This document shows, one piece after another, positions 26,071 to 36,105 of a stretch of DNA of 64,000 nucleotides. Made by a program: the position numbers and the translations under genes. Positions within the stretch are counted from its first letter, which is position 1. Every line of letters starts with the position of its first letter. Origin of the DNA: Lacunisphaera sp. (lineage in GTDB: Bacteria > Verrucomicrobiota > Verrucomicrobiia > Opitutales > Opitutaceae); NCBI GenBank assembly GCA_029945445.1, contig JAQSCO010000015.1, forward strand, positions 6,154-70,153. Direction: 5' to 3'. The notes beneath the pieces were generated by a model. It was given only the letters and a program-made list of their open reading frames with translations. It had not been told where the DNA came from and ran no database searches.

Positions 26071-29000
26071 ATGTTATCCAAGAGTTTCACCGATCTGTTC
26101 ATCCGCAAGCCGGTCATCGCGCTGGTCGTCAACATTGTGATCCTGGTGGTAGGCGTGCTCGCCTACTTCAAGCTGAACACCCGCCAGTATCCGCGCAGCG
26201 ACAGTGCCGTGGTCAACGTCACCACCGTCTACTTCGGCGCCAGTGCCGACACGGTGCGCGGCTACATCACCACGCAGCTCGAGCGCGTGATCTCCAGCGC
26301 CGACGGCATTGACTACATCGAGTCCACCAGCAGCGCGAGCGTCAGCACCATCAACGTCTACCTCCGGCTCAACTACGACACCAACGCCGCCCTCACGCAG
26401 ATCAGCTCCAAGGTCAACCAGGTCCGCAACGAGCTGCCGCCCGAGGCGGAACTGCCCTCCATCACGGTCCAGTCGAGCGACAACCAGTTCGCCTCGGCCT
26501 ACCTGAGCTTCTATTCCGACAAGCTCGACCAGAACCAGATCACGGACTACCTCAATCGCATGGTGCAGCCGCGCCTCTCGGCGGTGAAGGGGGTGCAGCG
26601 CGCCGACGTGCTCGGCGGCCGCGTGTTCGCCATGCGCGTCTGGCTTAAGCCCGAGGAGCTCGCCGCCCGCAACCTCAGCCCGGCCGAGGTCCGCGCCGCC
26701 CTCGCGGCCAACAATGCCCTCGCCGCCGTCGGCTCCACCAAGGGCTCGATGCTCAGCGTCAGCCTCATCGCCAATACCGACCTGAAGAACGTCGACGAGT
26801 TCAAGCAGCTCGTCGTCGCCGAGCGCAACGGCACCATCATCCGCCTGGCCGACGTCGCCGACGTCGTGCTTGGCGCCGAGAATTACGACACGGAGGTCCG
26901 TTTCGGCGGCAAGGCCGCCACCTTCATGGGCATCTGGGTGCTGCCGACCGAGAGCACCGTCGAGGTCATCAAGCGCGTGCGCGGCGTCATGCCCGAAATC
27001 CAGCGCGGCCTGCCCGCCGGCCTGAACGCGACCATCGCCTACGACGGCACCAAGTATATCGACGACGCGCTCCGCGAGATCGTGACGACCCTTCTCGAGA
27101 CGCTCGCGATCGTCATGGTCGTCATCTTCCTCTTCATGGGTTCGCTCCGCTCCGTGCTCATCCCGGTCGTCGCGATGCCGCTGTCGCTGGTCGGCGCGAT
27201 GTTCCTGATGCTCACGCTCGGGTTCACCATCAACCTGCTCACGCTTCTCGCCATCGTGCTGGCGGTCGGGATCGTGGTCGACGACGCCATCGTCGTCGTC
27301 GAGAACGTCGAGCGCCACATCCGCGAGGGGCTGACGCCGTTCGACGCCGCCATCCGCGGCGCGCGCGAGCTGGTCGGCCCGGTCATCTCGATGACCATCA
27401 CGCTCGCCGCGGTCTACGCGCCCATCGCGTTCCAGGGCGGCCTCACCGGCGCGCTCTTCCGCGAGTTCGCCATGACGCTCGCCGGCGCCGTGATGGTGTC
27501 GGGCTTCGTCGCCCTCACGCTCTCGCCGATGATGAGCGCCTACCTGCTCAACGATCACGACCACGAGGATCAGGGGCTGAGCGGCTGGACCAACCATCTC
27601 TTCGATCGCCTGCGCAGCCGCTACGACCGCCTTGTCGGCTCGATGCTGCAGCTGCGCGAGGGCCGGCAGGCCTCCTGGCCGGTGTTCTACTGGTCCTTCG
27701 TGGCGTGGATTCCCTTCTGGCTGGTCGGTCTCGCGTTCGTCGCGATCGCCGGCGGCAGCGTCTCGGCCATGGCCTTCCCGCTCGTGAAGGGCATCGCCTC
27801 CTTCACCATCCTCGCCGCGCTGGCGCTTGTCCTGCTCGATTACCTGCTGGGCCGCCGCTATGCCATGATCCAGTATGTGCTCATCGGCGCCGGCCTGCTG
27901 ACCTTCCTGCTGGTGCCCTTCCTGATGTTCGCGCAGAGCGAGCTCGCACCGAAGGAGGACCAGGGCGTCGTGTTCAGCATCCTCCAGCCGTCGCCGACCT
28001 CGACCATCGACCAGAATGTCATCTTCTCGAACCAGGTGCAGAAGATGTTCGCGGGCGTGAAGGAATATGAGAATTCCTTCATGCTCACCGGCGCCAACTT
28101 CGGTTTCGCCGGCATCATCCTCAAGCCCTGGTCCGAGCGGAAGCGCAACTCCATCCAGATCCAGGAGTCGCTCCAGGCGCCCGCGGCCGCGATCCCGGGC
28201 ATGAACGTCATCGTCACCACGCCCGAGCCGCTGCCCTCCGGCGGCAATTTCCCGATCGAGTTCGTGATCCGCGCCACCGCGGACCACAGCGAGATCCTGG
28301 AATACGCCAACCAGCTCGTCTATTACGCCAACACCGAGGCCAACGCCGGTGGCGGCGCCCCGACGTTCTTCTTCGCGGACAGTGACCTTAAGTTTGACCT
28401 TCCCCAGGTCGAGATAGAGATCGACAAGGACAAGGTCGCCTCGATGGGCCTCAGCCTCAGCAGCGTGGCCCGCGACCTCGGGTCCATGCTCGGCGGTGGC
28501 TACGTCAACCGCTTTGTCAACGACGGCCGCAGCTACCGCGTCATCCCGCAGGTCGAGCGCGGCCAGCGCCTGAACGCCGAGCAGCTGCTCGACTACCAGG
28601 TGCGCGGCCCCGCCGGCCAGCTCATCTCGCTGTCGACCATCGCCACGCTCAAGCACACCGTGCAGCCGCGCTCGCTCAACCGCTTCCAGCAGCTCAACTC
28701 GGTCAAGATCACCGGCGTCGGCCCGAGCATCGACCTCGCGCTCAAGAAACTTGAGGCCAAGGCCGCCGAGATCCTGCCCGCGGGCTACTCGATCGACTAC
28801 GGTGGCCAGTCCCGCCAGCTCCGCACCGAGGGCAGCGCCCTCTGGAAGGCCTTCGTCCTCGCCGGCGTGCTGATCTTCCTGGTGCTCGCGGCGCAGTTCA
28901 ACAGCTTCCGCGACCCGTTCATCATCCTGCTCGGCTCGGTGCCGCTCGCACTGGTCGGCGCGCTGCTGCCGATCTTCCTCGGGAAGACCTCGCTGAACAT

Positions 29001-29391
29001 CTATTCGCAGATCGGCCTCATCACGCTGGTCGGCCTCATCGCCAAGAACGGCATCCTGATCGTGGAATTTGCCAACTCGCTCCAGGAACAGGGCGTCGCC
29101 AAGCTGGACGCCATCCGCCGCGCCGCCGCCACCCGTTTGCGGCCCGTGCTGATGACTTCCGCCGCGACGGTGTTCGGCCATCTGATGCTCATCTTCGTGA
29201 CCGGCCCCGGCGCCGCCGCGCGTAACTCCATCGGCTGGGTCCTCGTAGTCGGCATGGCCGTCGGCTCGGTCTTCACCCTGTTTGTCGTCCCGGCGTTCTA
29301 CATGCTGATCGCCAGCGACCACTCGGTGAAGCGCGTCCCGGCGGTTGTCACCGAAATGGTTCCCGAGGCCGAACCCGCCCTTGCCAAGTAA
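26071..29391 (+). CDS. RND efflux pump, inner-membrane transporter, with extra helices
   Basis: A 1106-residue HAE1-type proton-driven multidrug transporter. The proton relay is intact: paired aspartates in VGIVVDDAIVVVEN and lysine in GLIAKNGILIVEF. Large periplasmic loops follow helices 1 and 7. Between helix 6 (about residue 490) and the helix before SELAPKEDQG (about 622) is an insertion with additional hydrophobic stretches: WPVFYWSFVAWIPFWLVGL (about 535-565) and GIASFTILAALALVLLDYLL (about 573-593), before the normal helix 7 (596-620). This makes it some 60 residues longer than typical pumps. An even number of added helices would keep the topology. It is 30 bases after the adaptor gene. 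Confidence 0.93.
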   Translation: MLSKSFTDLFIRKPVIALVVNIVILVVGVLAYFKLNTRQYPRSDSAVVNVTTVYFGASADTVRGYITTQLERVISSADGIDYIESTSSASVSTINVYLRLNYDTNAALTQISSKVNQVRNELPPEAELPSITVQSSDNQFASAYLSFYSDKLDQNQITDYLNRMVQPRLSAVKGVQRADVLGGRVFAMRVWLKPEELAARNLSPAEVRAALAANNALAAVGSTKGSMLSVSLIANTDLKNVDEFKQLVVAERNGTIIRLADVADVVLGAENYDTEVRFGGKAATFMGIWVLPTESTVEVIKRVRGVMPEIQRGLPAGLNATIAYDGTKYIDDALREIVTTLLETLAIVMVVIFLFMGSLRSVLIPVVAMPLSLVGAMFLMLTLGFTINLLTLLAIVLAVGIVVDDAIVVVENVERHIREGLTPFDAAIRGARELVGPVISMTITLAAVYAPIAFQGGLTGALFREFAMTLAGAVMVSGFVALTLSPMMSAYLLNDHDHEDQGLSGWTNHLFDRLRSRYDRLVGSMLQLREGRQASWPVFYWSFVAWIPFWLVGLAFVAIAGGSVSAMAFPLVKGIASFTILAALALVLLDYLLGRRYAMIQYVLIGAGLLTFLLVPFLMFAQSELAPKEDQGVVFSILQPSPTSTIDQNVIFSNQVQKMFAGVKEYENSFMLTGANFGFAGIILKPWSERKRNSIQIQESLQAPAAAIPGMNVIVTTPEPLPSGGNFPIEFVIRATADHSEILEYANQLVYYANTEANAGGGAPTFFFADSDLKFDLPQVEIEIDKDKVASMGLSLSSVARDLGSMLGGGYVNRFVNDGRSYRVIPQVERGQRLNAEQLLDYQVRGPAGQLISLSTIATLKHTVQPRSLNRFQQLNSVKITGVGPSIDLALKKLEAKAAEILPAGYSIDYGGQSRQLRTEGSALWKAFVLAGVLIFLVLAAQFNSFRDPFIILLGSVPLALVGALLPIFLGKTSLNIYSQIGLITLVGLIAKNGILIVEFANSLQEQGVAKLDAIRRAAATRLRPVLMTSAATVFGHLMLIFVTGPGAAARNSIGWVLVVGMAVGSVFTLFVVPAFYMLIASDHSVKRVPAVVTEMVPEAEPALAK

Positions 29392-29397
29392 ACTCCC

Positions 29398-30783
29398 ATG
29401 CCTTTCATGAATTCCTTTATGCGTCTGCCCAGCCTCATCCTGATGGGCGCGAGCTTGCTCGCGACCCTGCCCGCCACCGCCCAGCTAAACGACGGCAAGC
29501 CCGATCCGGAGTTCTCGGTGCCGCCGAAGCTCGACCTCGAATACTCGCTCGCCTTCGCGCTCGATAACAACTTTGCCATCCGCCAGGCGAAGGAGCGCAT
29601 CAAGCAGCAGGAGGGCGTCGTCCTCGAGGTCCGCGCGGCGCAGATCCCCAACGTCGCCGGCTCCGGCGGCTATTCGCGCTCGGCCGTCGAGGTCGGGCCG
29701 ACCGGGGAGAACCGCTACTGGTCCTTCAACATCACCGCGCGGCAGAACCTCTACACCGGCGGCGCCGTCTCGGCCAACGTCCGAAGCCAGCAGCTCTCGC
29801 TCGACGCGGCCGTCCTCGCGCTCCAGGCCGTCATCAACGACGCGCTGCTCGACGTCCGCACGCGCTTCTACACCGTCCTGCTCAGCCGCGAGAAGATCAA
29901 GGTGCAGGAGCAGAACGTCGCGCTCCTCCAGCGCCAGCTGCAGGACGTGAAGAACCGCTTCGAGGCCGGCACCGTGTCCAACTTCGAGGTGCTCCGCGCC
30001 GAGGTCGCCCTCGCCAACGCCCAGCCCGCCCTCATCACCGCGCGCAACGACTACCGCCTCGCCATCGAGACGCTCCGCCAGTCGCTCGGCTTCGCCACCG
30101 CCACCGAGGCCAACGTCACCAAGATCCCGGAATTCCTCGGGACGCTCGAGTTCGCGCCCGCCAGCTTCGACCTCGTTTCCGCCCTGTCCACGGCGCGCGC
30201 CCAGCGGCCCGACCTGCAGCGCCTCCAGAAGCTCACGACCGCGGCCGAGGAGGGCGTGGTCGCGCGCCGGGCCGGCTACTACCCGAACCTCGCGCTCTAC
30301 GGCGCCTACGACTGGCGCAAGGCCGCCGGCTCGAGTAATTTCCCGGGCGATCGCGATGGCTGGACCGTCGGCCTGTCGTCCACCTGGAACGTCTTCGACG
30401 GCCGCGCCACCACCGGCCGCGTCGTCCAGGCCCGCTCGTTCCTCGAGCAGGCGAAACTCGCGCTCGCCGAGACCCAGCTGGCCGTCGATGTCGACGTCCG
30501 CCGCGCCATCTCGAACTTCCAGCAGGCCACCGAGCTCGCCGAGGCCTCGAAGAAGGTGGTCGAGCAGGCCGAGGAGGCCGTCCGCCTGGCTAACGCCCGC
30601 TACAATGCCGGCACCGCCACGCAGCTGGATGTGCTGACTTCGCAGGTCGACCTCACCACGGCCCGCCTCAACCAAGTCCAGGCCTACTACACCTACAACG
30701 TCGCCGTCGCCACCACCCGCAAGGCCATGGGCCTCCCGGACCAGATGCGCCCGGTCGGCGAGGTGAAGTATCCCTCGAACTAA
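29398..30783 (+). CDS. TolC-like outer-membrane efflux channel
   Basis: A 461-residue outer-membrane factor. A signal peptide (ending PATAQ, about residue 29) is followed by two repeats of the OEP fold, each with long coiled-coil helices (for example around 150-210 and 350-420) and beta-strand segments (YWSFNITARQNLYTGG and WTVGLSSTWNVFDG). The start is ATG 29398, 6 bases after the pump's stop. It completes the tripartite pump; the operon ends at the terminator at 30834. Confidence 0.92.
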   Translation: MPFMNSFMRLPSLILMGASLLATLPATAQLNDGKPDPEFSVPPKLDLEYSLAFALDNNFAIRQAKERIKQQEGVVLEVRAAQIPNVAGSGGYSRSAVEVGPTGENRYWSFNITARQNLYTGGAVSANVRSQQLSLDAAVLALQAVINDALLDVRTRFYTVLLSREKIKVQEQNVALLQRQLQDVKNRFEAGTVSNFEVLRAEVALANAQPALITARNDYRLAIETLRQSLGFATATEANVTKIPEFLGTLEFAPASFDLVSALSTARAQRPDLQRLQKLTTAAEEGVVARRAGYYPNLALYGAYDWRKAAGSSNFPGDRDGWTVGLSSTWNVFDGRATTGRVVQARSFLEQAKLALAETQLAVDVDVRRAISNFQQATELAEASKKVVEQAEEAVRLANARYNAGTATQLDVLTSQVDLTTARLNQVQAYYTYNVAVATTRKAMGLPDQMRPVGEVKYPSN

Positions 30784-30797
30784 GGCCCGCAGACCGG

Positions 30798-30823
30798 GTA
30801 GGTTGCGCGCTTGCGCGCCACCT
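30798..30823. repeat. Single GTAG-tagged REP element
   Basis: GTAG, then GTT, the stem GCGCGC-TT-GCGCGC and CACC, 15 bases after the channel gene's stop. It has the same architecture as the two hairpins at 41476-41527 but with a different stem sequence. Confidence 0.6.
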
Positions 30824-30833
30824 CCCATGCGAA

Positions 30834-30856
30834 GGCCGCCGCCGGGCGGCCTTTTT
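30834..30856 (+). terminator. Rho-independent terminator of the efflux operon
   Basis: GGCCGCC pairs with GGCGGCC around GCCG and runs into five Ts. It follows the REP element and ends the MarR-MFP-RND-TolC transcription unit. Confidence 0.88.
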
Positions 30857-30910
30857 CATTCGCACCGCGCCCGTCACTCCTGCCAATCTTCGTGGTCTTA
30901 ACCGCATCGC

Positions 30911-33900
30911 ATGAAGTTCGTCCGCCCGCTGCTTATCATTCTCGGTGTCCTCGCCTTGGTGTGCGGGATTGCGGCCGGGCTGGCGCTGACGCCCTCGATT
31001 CAGCGCTGGGCCGTCCTGCGCGCCACCGCCGGCACGCCGGGACTCCAGCTCACGGTGACGGAATTCTCGGCCGGACTCTCCCATCTCAGCGTGCGCGGCG
31101 TGGCCATGCAACGGACCGGCCTGAATGTGACCCTCGACCGGCTCGAGGCCGATTACTCGCTGATCGAGGTGCTGGCCAGCCGCCGGCTGCACCTCCGCCA
31201 GCTCACGGCCGACGGGCTCGTCGTTGACGCCAGCCGGCTCTCGCCGGTCCGGGCCCAGGCCGCGGCCGCCGGCGCCCCCGCCGTCGCGCCGGGACTGCTG
31301 GCGCAGCTGCAATTGCCCGTCGAACTCGTGCTGGACGATGTCCGCCTCGCGGGCCGCGCGCTGCTGCCGGGCGTTCCGGGCCAGACCGCGGTCGCCGCGG
31401 ATTTCAAGGTCACCGGCAGCGGCTTCGCGCCGGGACAGGAGGGGGCGCTGCTCCTCACGGCCACGCTCAAAAATCCCGTCGCCGACGCCCGGGTCGCCGC
31501 ACTGAACGCGCAGGTCAACCTGCGCGCGACCCAGACCACGGCCCGCACCTTCAGCCGCGTGGCGCTCACCGCCGTCGTGGATGCCGAGGGACGCGGCCTG
31601 CCGGAACAGAGCCAGTTGAAGATTTCCGCCGCGCTCGGGCATGATGCGACGGGCGAAAATTATGCCGTCAGCATCGATACCCAGCTGCGCGGCCAGGCGG
31701 AGAACATGCTGACCGTGCACGCCGCGCTCCCGGCGGGGCAGAAGGAATACTCGGGCCAGTGGACGCTCCGCGCGCGCCACGCCCAGCTCGAGCCGTTCTT
31801 CCTCGGCGGCGCGCTGCCGGATTTCGATGCGCATGGCGAAGGCCGTTTCTCCTTTGCGCCGGCTACGGCGGCCCTGGGCCTGCAGGGCCGGCTCGAGGCG
31901 GGCGTGAGCCGCCTGGAAGTGCTGGAACCGGCCTGGCGCGCCATCGGGGCGGTCCGCCTGCAGGCGCAGTTCGATGTCGCGGCGGCCGCTGGCGTGGCCC
32001 GGCTCAACCAACTCGGCCTTTCCCTCGCGGGCGCGGCGCCCGTGCTGGAACTGACGGCGACGGGCGCGGCGGAATTCAATTGGGCGAACCGCCGGCTGCA
32101 AGTCGGCGGTGCCTCGGCGGGCGAGGTCGTGCATCTCAAGCTGCTCGGCCTGCCGCTCGCGTGGGTGCGGCCGTTCGTGGGGGCGGCGGACATTTCCGGG
32201 GGCATGATCACCGGTGAATTCGCCGTGCTGGCCGAGAAGGACCGCCTGGTCGCCCGCGCCGTGGCACCGCTGCGGATTGATTCGCTCAGCGTGGTGCAGC
32301 GCGGGCAGCTGCTCGTGGCCAAAGCCGCGCTCTCCCTCAACGCCGAGGCCGTCCTGACCGAGAAGGAGGTCTCGGCGCGCGTGACCGACTTCACCGTGAA
32401 GACGCCCGCGGGCGATTCGCTCGCGGCCCAGGCGGCGGTGACGATGCCCCTGGCCGCCGGCCCGCCCATCACGGTCACGGCCAGCTACCGCGCGGACCTG
32501 CCGACGCTGCTGACCCCCTGGCTGCCGCTCGGCCGCATCAAGGCCGTCGGCGAGGCCGATTTCACCTTCAGCGCCGCCAAGGTCGCATTGCGCCGGCTGA
32601 GCATGAACGTGACCGACGCCGCCGGCCTGGCACTGTTCAAGGCCGCGGCCCTGCGCCCGTTCGCCCTCGATCTCGCCGCCCGCCGCGCCGTGACCGACGG
32701 CAAGGGTGCGGTCGACCTGCTGAGCATCGCCGTGGGGCGCGTCCCGCTCGACCGCCTGCCGTTGAACCAGCTTGGCGCGAAACTCGGCGGGGTGGTGGAG
32801 CAGGGCGAATTCGTCCTCTCCGCCGAGGGCGATCGCCTGACCTTGCGCGCCGCCGCCCCCGTGAAACTGGCCGATGTCTCACTCGCGCAGGACGGCCGGC
32901 CGGCGCTGACCGGTCTCGCGGTCGAGTTGCAGCCTTCGTTTGAGTTGATGAACCGCGCGTCGGCTAAGGCGCAAACCGGCGACGTAACCCTGCGCACCGC
33001 GGACGGTGCGACCCTGCTCACTTTCAAGGGCGAGGCGACGCGCACGCCCGAGGCCGGGCTGCGTGGCTCGCTCACCTTCAATCTCGAGGTGCCCGCCCTT
33101 TCCTCACAGCCGCTCTTTGCCGGGGCGGAGGCCGTCTCGGCGGGCCGCGCCAGCGGGGAGATCCGGGCCGCCCTCGCCGCCACCGGCAGCCAGCTGGAGG
33201 CGCGGATGACCCTCAACGGCCTCGTCGCCCGGGACGACGGGCAGACCCTGCCCGTCGCCAACCTGAGTTTCCGCGCCGTGGCGGCGGACAACGGCCGGAT
33301 CGCCGTGCAGGCGCCGCTGCTGCTCGACCGCGCCGGCCAGCGCTCGGACCTGAACTTCGCCCTCGAGCTCACGCCCGCCGGGCGCAACTTCGCCGTCGAC
33401 GGCAAGCTGACCGGCGAACACATCGAGCTGGCCGACGCGCTCTCCGTGCTGGGCGTGTTCATGGCCTCGGCCGCCTCCGTTGATGCCCGGCCCGCCGCCG
33501 TGGCGGTAGAGAGCGAGATCATCGCCGACACGGCGCCGGCCTGGGCGCGCTTCAACGGCCAGTTCGTCCTCGACGTGAAGTCCGTCACGCGCGGCGCCGA
33601 CTGGGCCATGACGGGCCTGACTGGGTTGGTGACGATCGATCCGGCGAAGCTCGCACTGCAGAAGCTGGCCGCGACCTTCAGCGAGAAGAGCCAGTTCGCC
33701 GCCAAGGGTGAAGTGCAGTTTACCGGCGGCGCGCAGCCCTATGCGCTCGGCGGTGATTTCTCCCTGACCGACTTCGATGCGGGCAAATTCTTCAAGGCCC
33801 TCGAGCCGGCCAAGCCGGCGACCGTCGAGGGAATCTTCAGCGCGACAGGGAAGTTCACCGGCGAGGGCGAGACGCTGCCGCGCACCCTTGCGCGCGCGCG

Positions 33901-34468
33901 CGGCTCGTTCGAGCTGACGAGCCGGGCGGGCATCTTCCGCGGACTGCAGCGCACGACCAGCAAGTTCTCCATGACCTCCAAGGCCGTCGAACTCGGCGCC
34001 TCGGTGCTCGGCTCCATCCTGGGCTCGGCCAAGGCGACCAAGGCCGCGGAGAAAGTCGCTGGCGCCGCCTACTTTGTGGATCAGCTGGCGCAGGCCCTGG
34101 GCGAATTGAACTATGATCAGCTGAACGTCCGGCTGGTGCGCGCCGCGACGCTCAACATGACGCTGGAGGATTTCAGCCTTGTGTCGCCCGACATCCGCCT
34201 GCTCGGCAAGGGCACGGTGACCTATGTCGCCGACAAGCCGCTGCTCGAGCAACCGCTCAGCGTGTCCCTCACGCTGGCCGGCCGCGGCAAGCTCGAGCAG
34301 TTGCTCGGCAAGCTCCGCCTGACCGACGGCTCGCGCGATGAGCTTGGCTACGCCAGGACGATCCAGCCGGTGACGGTCGGCGGCTCGCTTGCCAAGCCGG
34401 ACCCGTCGGCCTACTTCACGCGGCTCGCGACCTCCAAGCTCAGCGACCTGTTTGCGCCCGAGAATTGA
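30911..34468 (+). CDS. Giant AsmA-like envelope protein
   Basis: An 1185-residue protein with one N-terminal membrane anchor (PLLIILGVLALVCGIAAGLAL) and a very long, repetitive beta-rich body of the AsmA/DUF748 kind. The last 250 residues show the AsmA-type C-terminal region: VEGIFSATGKFTGEGETLPR, then ARGSFELTSRAGIFRGL and a terminal DPSAYFTRLATSKLSDLF. Large AsmA-like proteins form hydrophobic grooves thought to move lipids between the membranes of Gram-negative cells; transfer of that role here is by family only. The terminator at 30834 separates it from the pump operon. The small exported protein downstream starts 23 bases after its stop. Confidence 0.75.
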   Translation: MKFVRPLLIILGVLALVCGIAAGLALTPSIQRWAVLRATAGTPGLQLTVTEFSAGLSHLSVRGVAMQRTGLNVTLDRLEADYSLIEVLASRRLHLRQLTADGLVVDASRLSPVRAQAAAAGAPAVAPGLLAQLQLPVELVLDDVRLAGRALLPGVPGQTAVAADFKVTGSGFAPGQEGALLLTATLKNPVADARVAALNAQVNLRATQTTARTFSRVALTAVVDAEGRGLPEQSQLKISAALGHDATGENYAVSIDTQLRGQAENMLTVHAALPAGQKEYSGQWTLRARHAQLEPFFLGGALPDFDAHGEGRFSFAPATAALGLQGRLEAGVSRLEVLEPAWRAIGAVRLQAQFDVAAAAGVARLNQLGLSLAGAAPVLELTATGAAEFNWANRRLQVGGASAGEVVHLKLLGLPLAWVRPFVGAADISGGMITGEFAVLAEKDRLVARAVAPLRIDSLSVVQRGQLLVAKAALSLNAEAVLTEKEVSARVTDFTVKTPAGDSLAAQAAVTMPLAAGPPITVTASYRADLPTLLTPWLPLGRIKAVGEADFTFSAAKVALRRLSMNVTDAAGLALFKAAALRPFALDLAARRAVTDGKGAVDLLSIAVGRVPLDRLPLNQLGAKLGGVVEQGEFVLSAEGDRLTLRAAAPVKLADVSLAQDGRPALTGLAVELQPSFELMNRASAKAQTGDVTLRTADGATLLTFKGEATRTPEAGLRGSLTFNLEVPALSSQPLFAGAEAVSAGRASGEIRAALAATGSQLEARMTLNGLVARDDGQTLPVANLSFRAVAADNGRIAVQAPLLLDRAGQRSDLNFALELTPAGRNFAVDGKLTGEHIELADALSVLGVFMASAASVDARPAAVAVESEIIADTAPAWARFNGQFVLDVKSVTRGADWAMTGLTGLVTIDPAKLALQKLAATFSEKSQFAAKGEVQFTGGAQPYALGGDFSLTDFDAGKFFKALEPAKPATVEGIFSATGKFTGEGETLPRTLARARGSFELTSRAGIFRGLQRTTSKFSMTSKAVELGASVLGSILGSAKATKAAEKVAGAAYFVDQLAQALGELNYDQLNVRLVRAATLNMTLEDFSLVSPDIRLLGKGTVTYVADKPLLEQPLSVSLTLAGRGKLEQLLGKLRLTDGSRDELGYARTIQPVTVGGSLAKPDPSAYFTRLATSKLSDLFAPEN

Positions 34469-34491
34469 CGGACGAACTCGCCGCGCCCGGC

Positions 34492-35055
34492 ATGAATATT
34501 TTTCCCCGCTTTCCCGCCTGGCTTGGCCTCGGCTCCGTCGCGTTGGCGGCGCTTCTGCTGCTGTGCGGCGCCGGCCAGCCGCCGTCCCGGATGCAATACC
34601 GGACCTTTTTGCGGGGCAACCTGCAGGCCCGCGGCCCGATCCAGCCCAACGGGGAGGCGCGCTTTGTCTCCCTCGTGATCGGCCAGCCCCAGAAACCGCT
34701 GGATGCCACGATGCCGTTCTTTGTCCGGCTCGGCAGCGGGAAGGTGCTTGAATTCGCCGACTTCACCGTCGACCGGATCGCCGGCCTGGCGGGTCCGAGC
34801 AAACTGGTCCTGGAGAAATCAGACTGGGGCCGGGGGACAGTGGTGGAATACAGCCTGGAAGGCATGGTCTTTGTTTTCCGGGCGGAGCAATGCGTGATGT
34901 TCCGGGCCAGTGTGATCCAGCTGCCCAACCGGACCTACGCCCCGGAGATCGGCAGCGCGCAGTCCCTGGCCTTCTACAAGCTGCCCCTGACCCAGGCGCA
35001 GTTGGAGCTGATCTTTGGCCCGCCGGACGAGATCCGGGACAAGTCCAGCCTGTGA
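34492..35055 (+). CDS. Exported protein of unknown function
   Basis: A 187-residue protein not recognised. The first ~30 residues (MNIFPRFPAWLGLGSVALAA then LLLLCGAG) are a signal peptide or anchor; the cysteine context LLLC is a poor lipobox. The rest looks like a compact beta domain (YRTFLRGNLQARGPIQPNG, FVFRAEQCVMF). A TTG at 34465 that overlaps the AsmA gene's stop would add nine residues, but the ATG places the signal at the N-terminus. Close spacing suggests co-transcription with the AsmA-like gene and perhaps an envelope role. Confidence 0.6.
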   Translation: MNIFPRFPAWLGLGSVALAALLLLCGAGQPPSRMQYRTFLRGNLQARGPIQPNGEARFVSLVIGQPQKPLDATMPFFVRLGSGKVLEFADFTVDRIAGLAGPSKLVLEKSDWGRGTVVEYSLEGMVFVFRAEQCVMFRASVIQLPNRTYAPEIGSAQSLAFYKLPLTQAQLELIFGPPDEIRDKSSL

Positions 35056-35105
35056 GCCGCCGGAGTTTCTTGCCGCCATTCCACCAACCGGCAGGCTGAT
35101 CCGCG

Positions 35106-36095
35106 ATGAACACCCGGATTTTTGGCCGGACCGGCCGCGCGGTCAGCGAGGTCGGCCTCGGCACCTGGCAGCTTGGCGGCGGGTGGGGCGACGTGACCGA
35201 CGAGGCGGCGTTGGCCACGCTGCGCGCGGCCTACGACGCGGGCACGACCTTCTTCGACACGGCCGACGTCTACGGTGACGGCCGCAGCGAGACGCTCATC
35301 GGGAAATTTCTAAAGGACGCGAAAGTCCGGGACCGCATCTTCGTCGCGACCAAACTTGGCCGACGCGGCGATCCGGACTGGCCGCCGAACTACACGCGCG
35401 AGCTCATTCGCCGGCACACCGAGGATTCCCTCCGCCGGCTCGGCCTCGACGCGCTCGACCTGACGCAGTTTCACTGCGTGCCGCCGGAGACCTTGATGCG
35501 CGGCGAGCTGTTCGGCTGGCTCGCCGAGTTGCAGCGCGAGGGCAAGATCAAGGCCTACGGCGCGAGCGTCGAGGCGATGGACGAGGCGCGGTGGTGCTGC
35601 ACGCAGCCCGGCTGCGCGGCGCTCCAGATCATTTTCAACATTTTCCGCCAAAAGCCGATCCACGCGCTGTTCGACGCCGCGCGCCGCAATGGCGTGGCGC
35701 TCATCGTCCGTCTGCCGCTGGCGAGCGGCCTGCTCGGCGGCAAGATGACGGCCGCGACCAAGTTTCCGGCCAACGACCACCGCAACTTCAACCGCGACGG
35801 CCAGCAGTTCAATGTCGGCGAGACCTTCGCGGGCCTGCCGTTTGCGCAGGGCGTGGCGCTGGCCGACGGGCTGAAGCCGCTCGTGCCCGCGGGCATGAGC
35901 ATGGCCGAGATGTCCCTGCGCTGGTGCCTCGATTTCGACGCCGTCAGCACGATCATCCCCGGCGCGCGGAATGCCGCGCAGGCCCAGGCCAATGCGCGGG
36001 CGTCGGTGCTGGCGCCGCTCGGCGCCGAGCGGCACGGGAAGCTCGCGTCGTTCTACGAGCGCGAGGTCGCCGCGCACATTCGCGGGCCGTATTGA
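35106..36095 (+). CDS. Aldo/keto reductase family oxidoreductase
   Basis: A 329-residue TIM-barrel NADPH-dependent oxidoreductase. The start MNTRIFGRTGRAVSEVGLGTWQ, split at residue 20, is typical. The catalytic tetrad is visible: Asp and Tyr in DTADVYGDGRSE (about residues 50-60), Lys in VATKLGRRG (about 82) and His in LTQFHCVPPE (about 123). The cofactor loop near the C-terminus reads STIIPGARNAAQAQAN. The substrate cannot be told. It stands 50 bases after the small exported protein and ends just before a REP pair. Confidence 0.88.
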   Translation: MNTRIFGRTGRAVSEVGLGTWQLGGGWGDVTDEAALATLRAAYDAGTTFFDTADVYGDGRSETLIGKFLKDAKVRDRIFVATKLGRRGDPDWPPNYTRELIRRHTEDSLRRLGLDALDLTQFHCVPPETLMRGELFGWLAELQREGKIKAYGASVEAMDEARWCCTQPGCAALQIIFNIFRQKPIHALFDAARRNGVALIVRLPLASGLLGGKMTAATKFPANDHRNFNRDGQQFNVGETFAGLPFAQGVALADGLKPLVPAGMSMAEMSLRWCLDFDAVSTIIPGARNAAQAQANARASVLAPLGAERHGKLASFYEREVAAHIRGPY

Positions 36096-36105
36096 AGTCG
36101 GAAGG

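Noticed and set aside
26074-29322. A 1082-codon open frame antisense to the RND pump
   Set aside because: High GC3 coding DNA gives long open frames on the opposite strand. The translation is a charged, low-complexity Asp/Glu/Arg/His mix with no motif, while the plus strand encodes a textbook pump.
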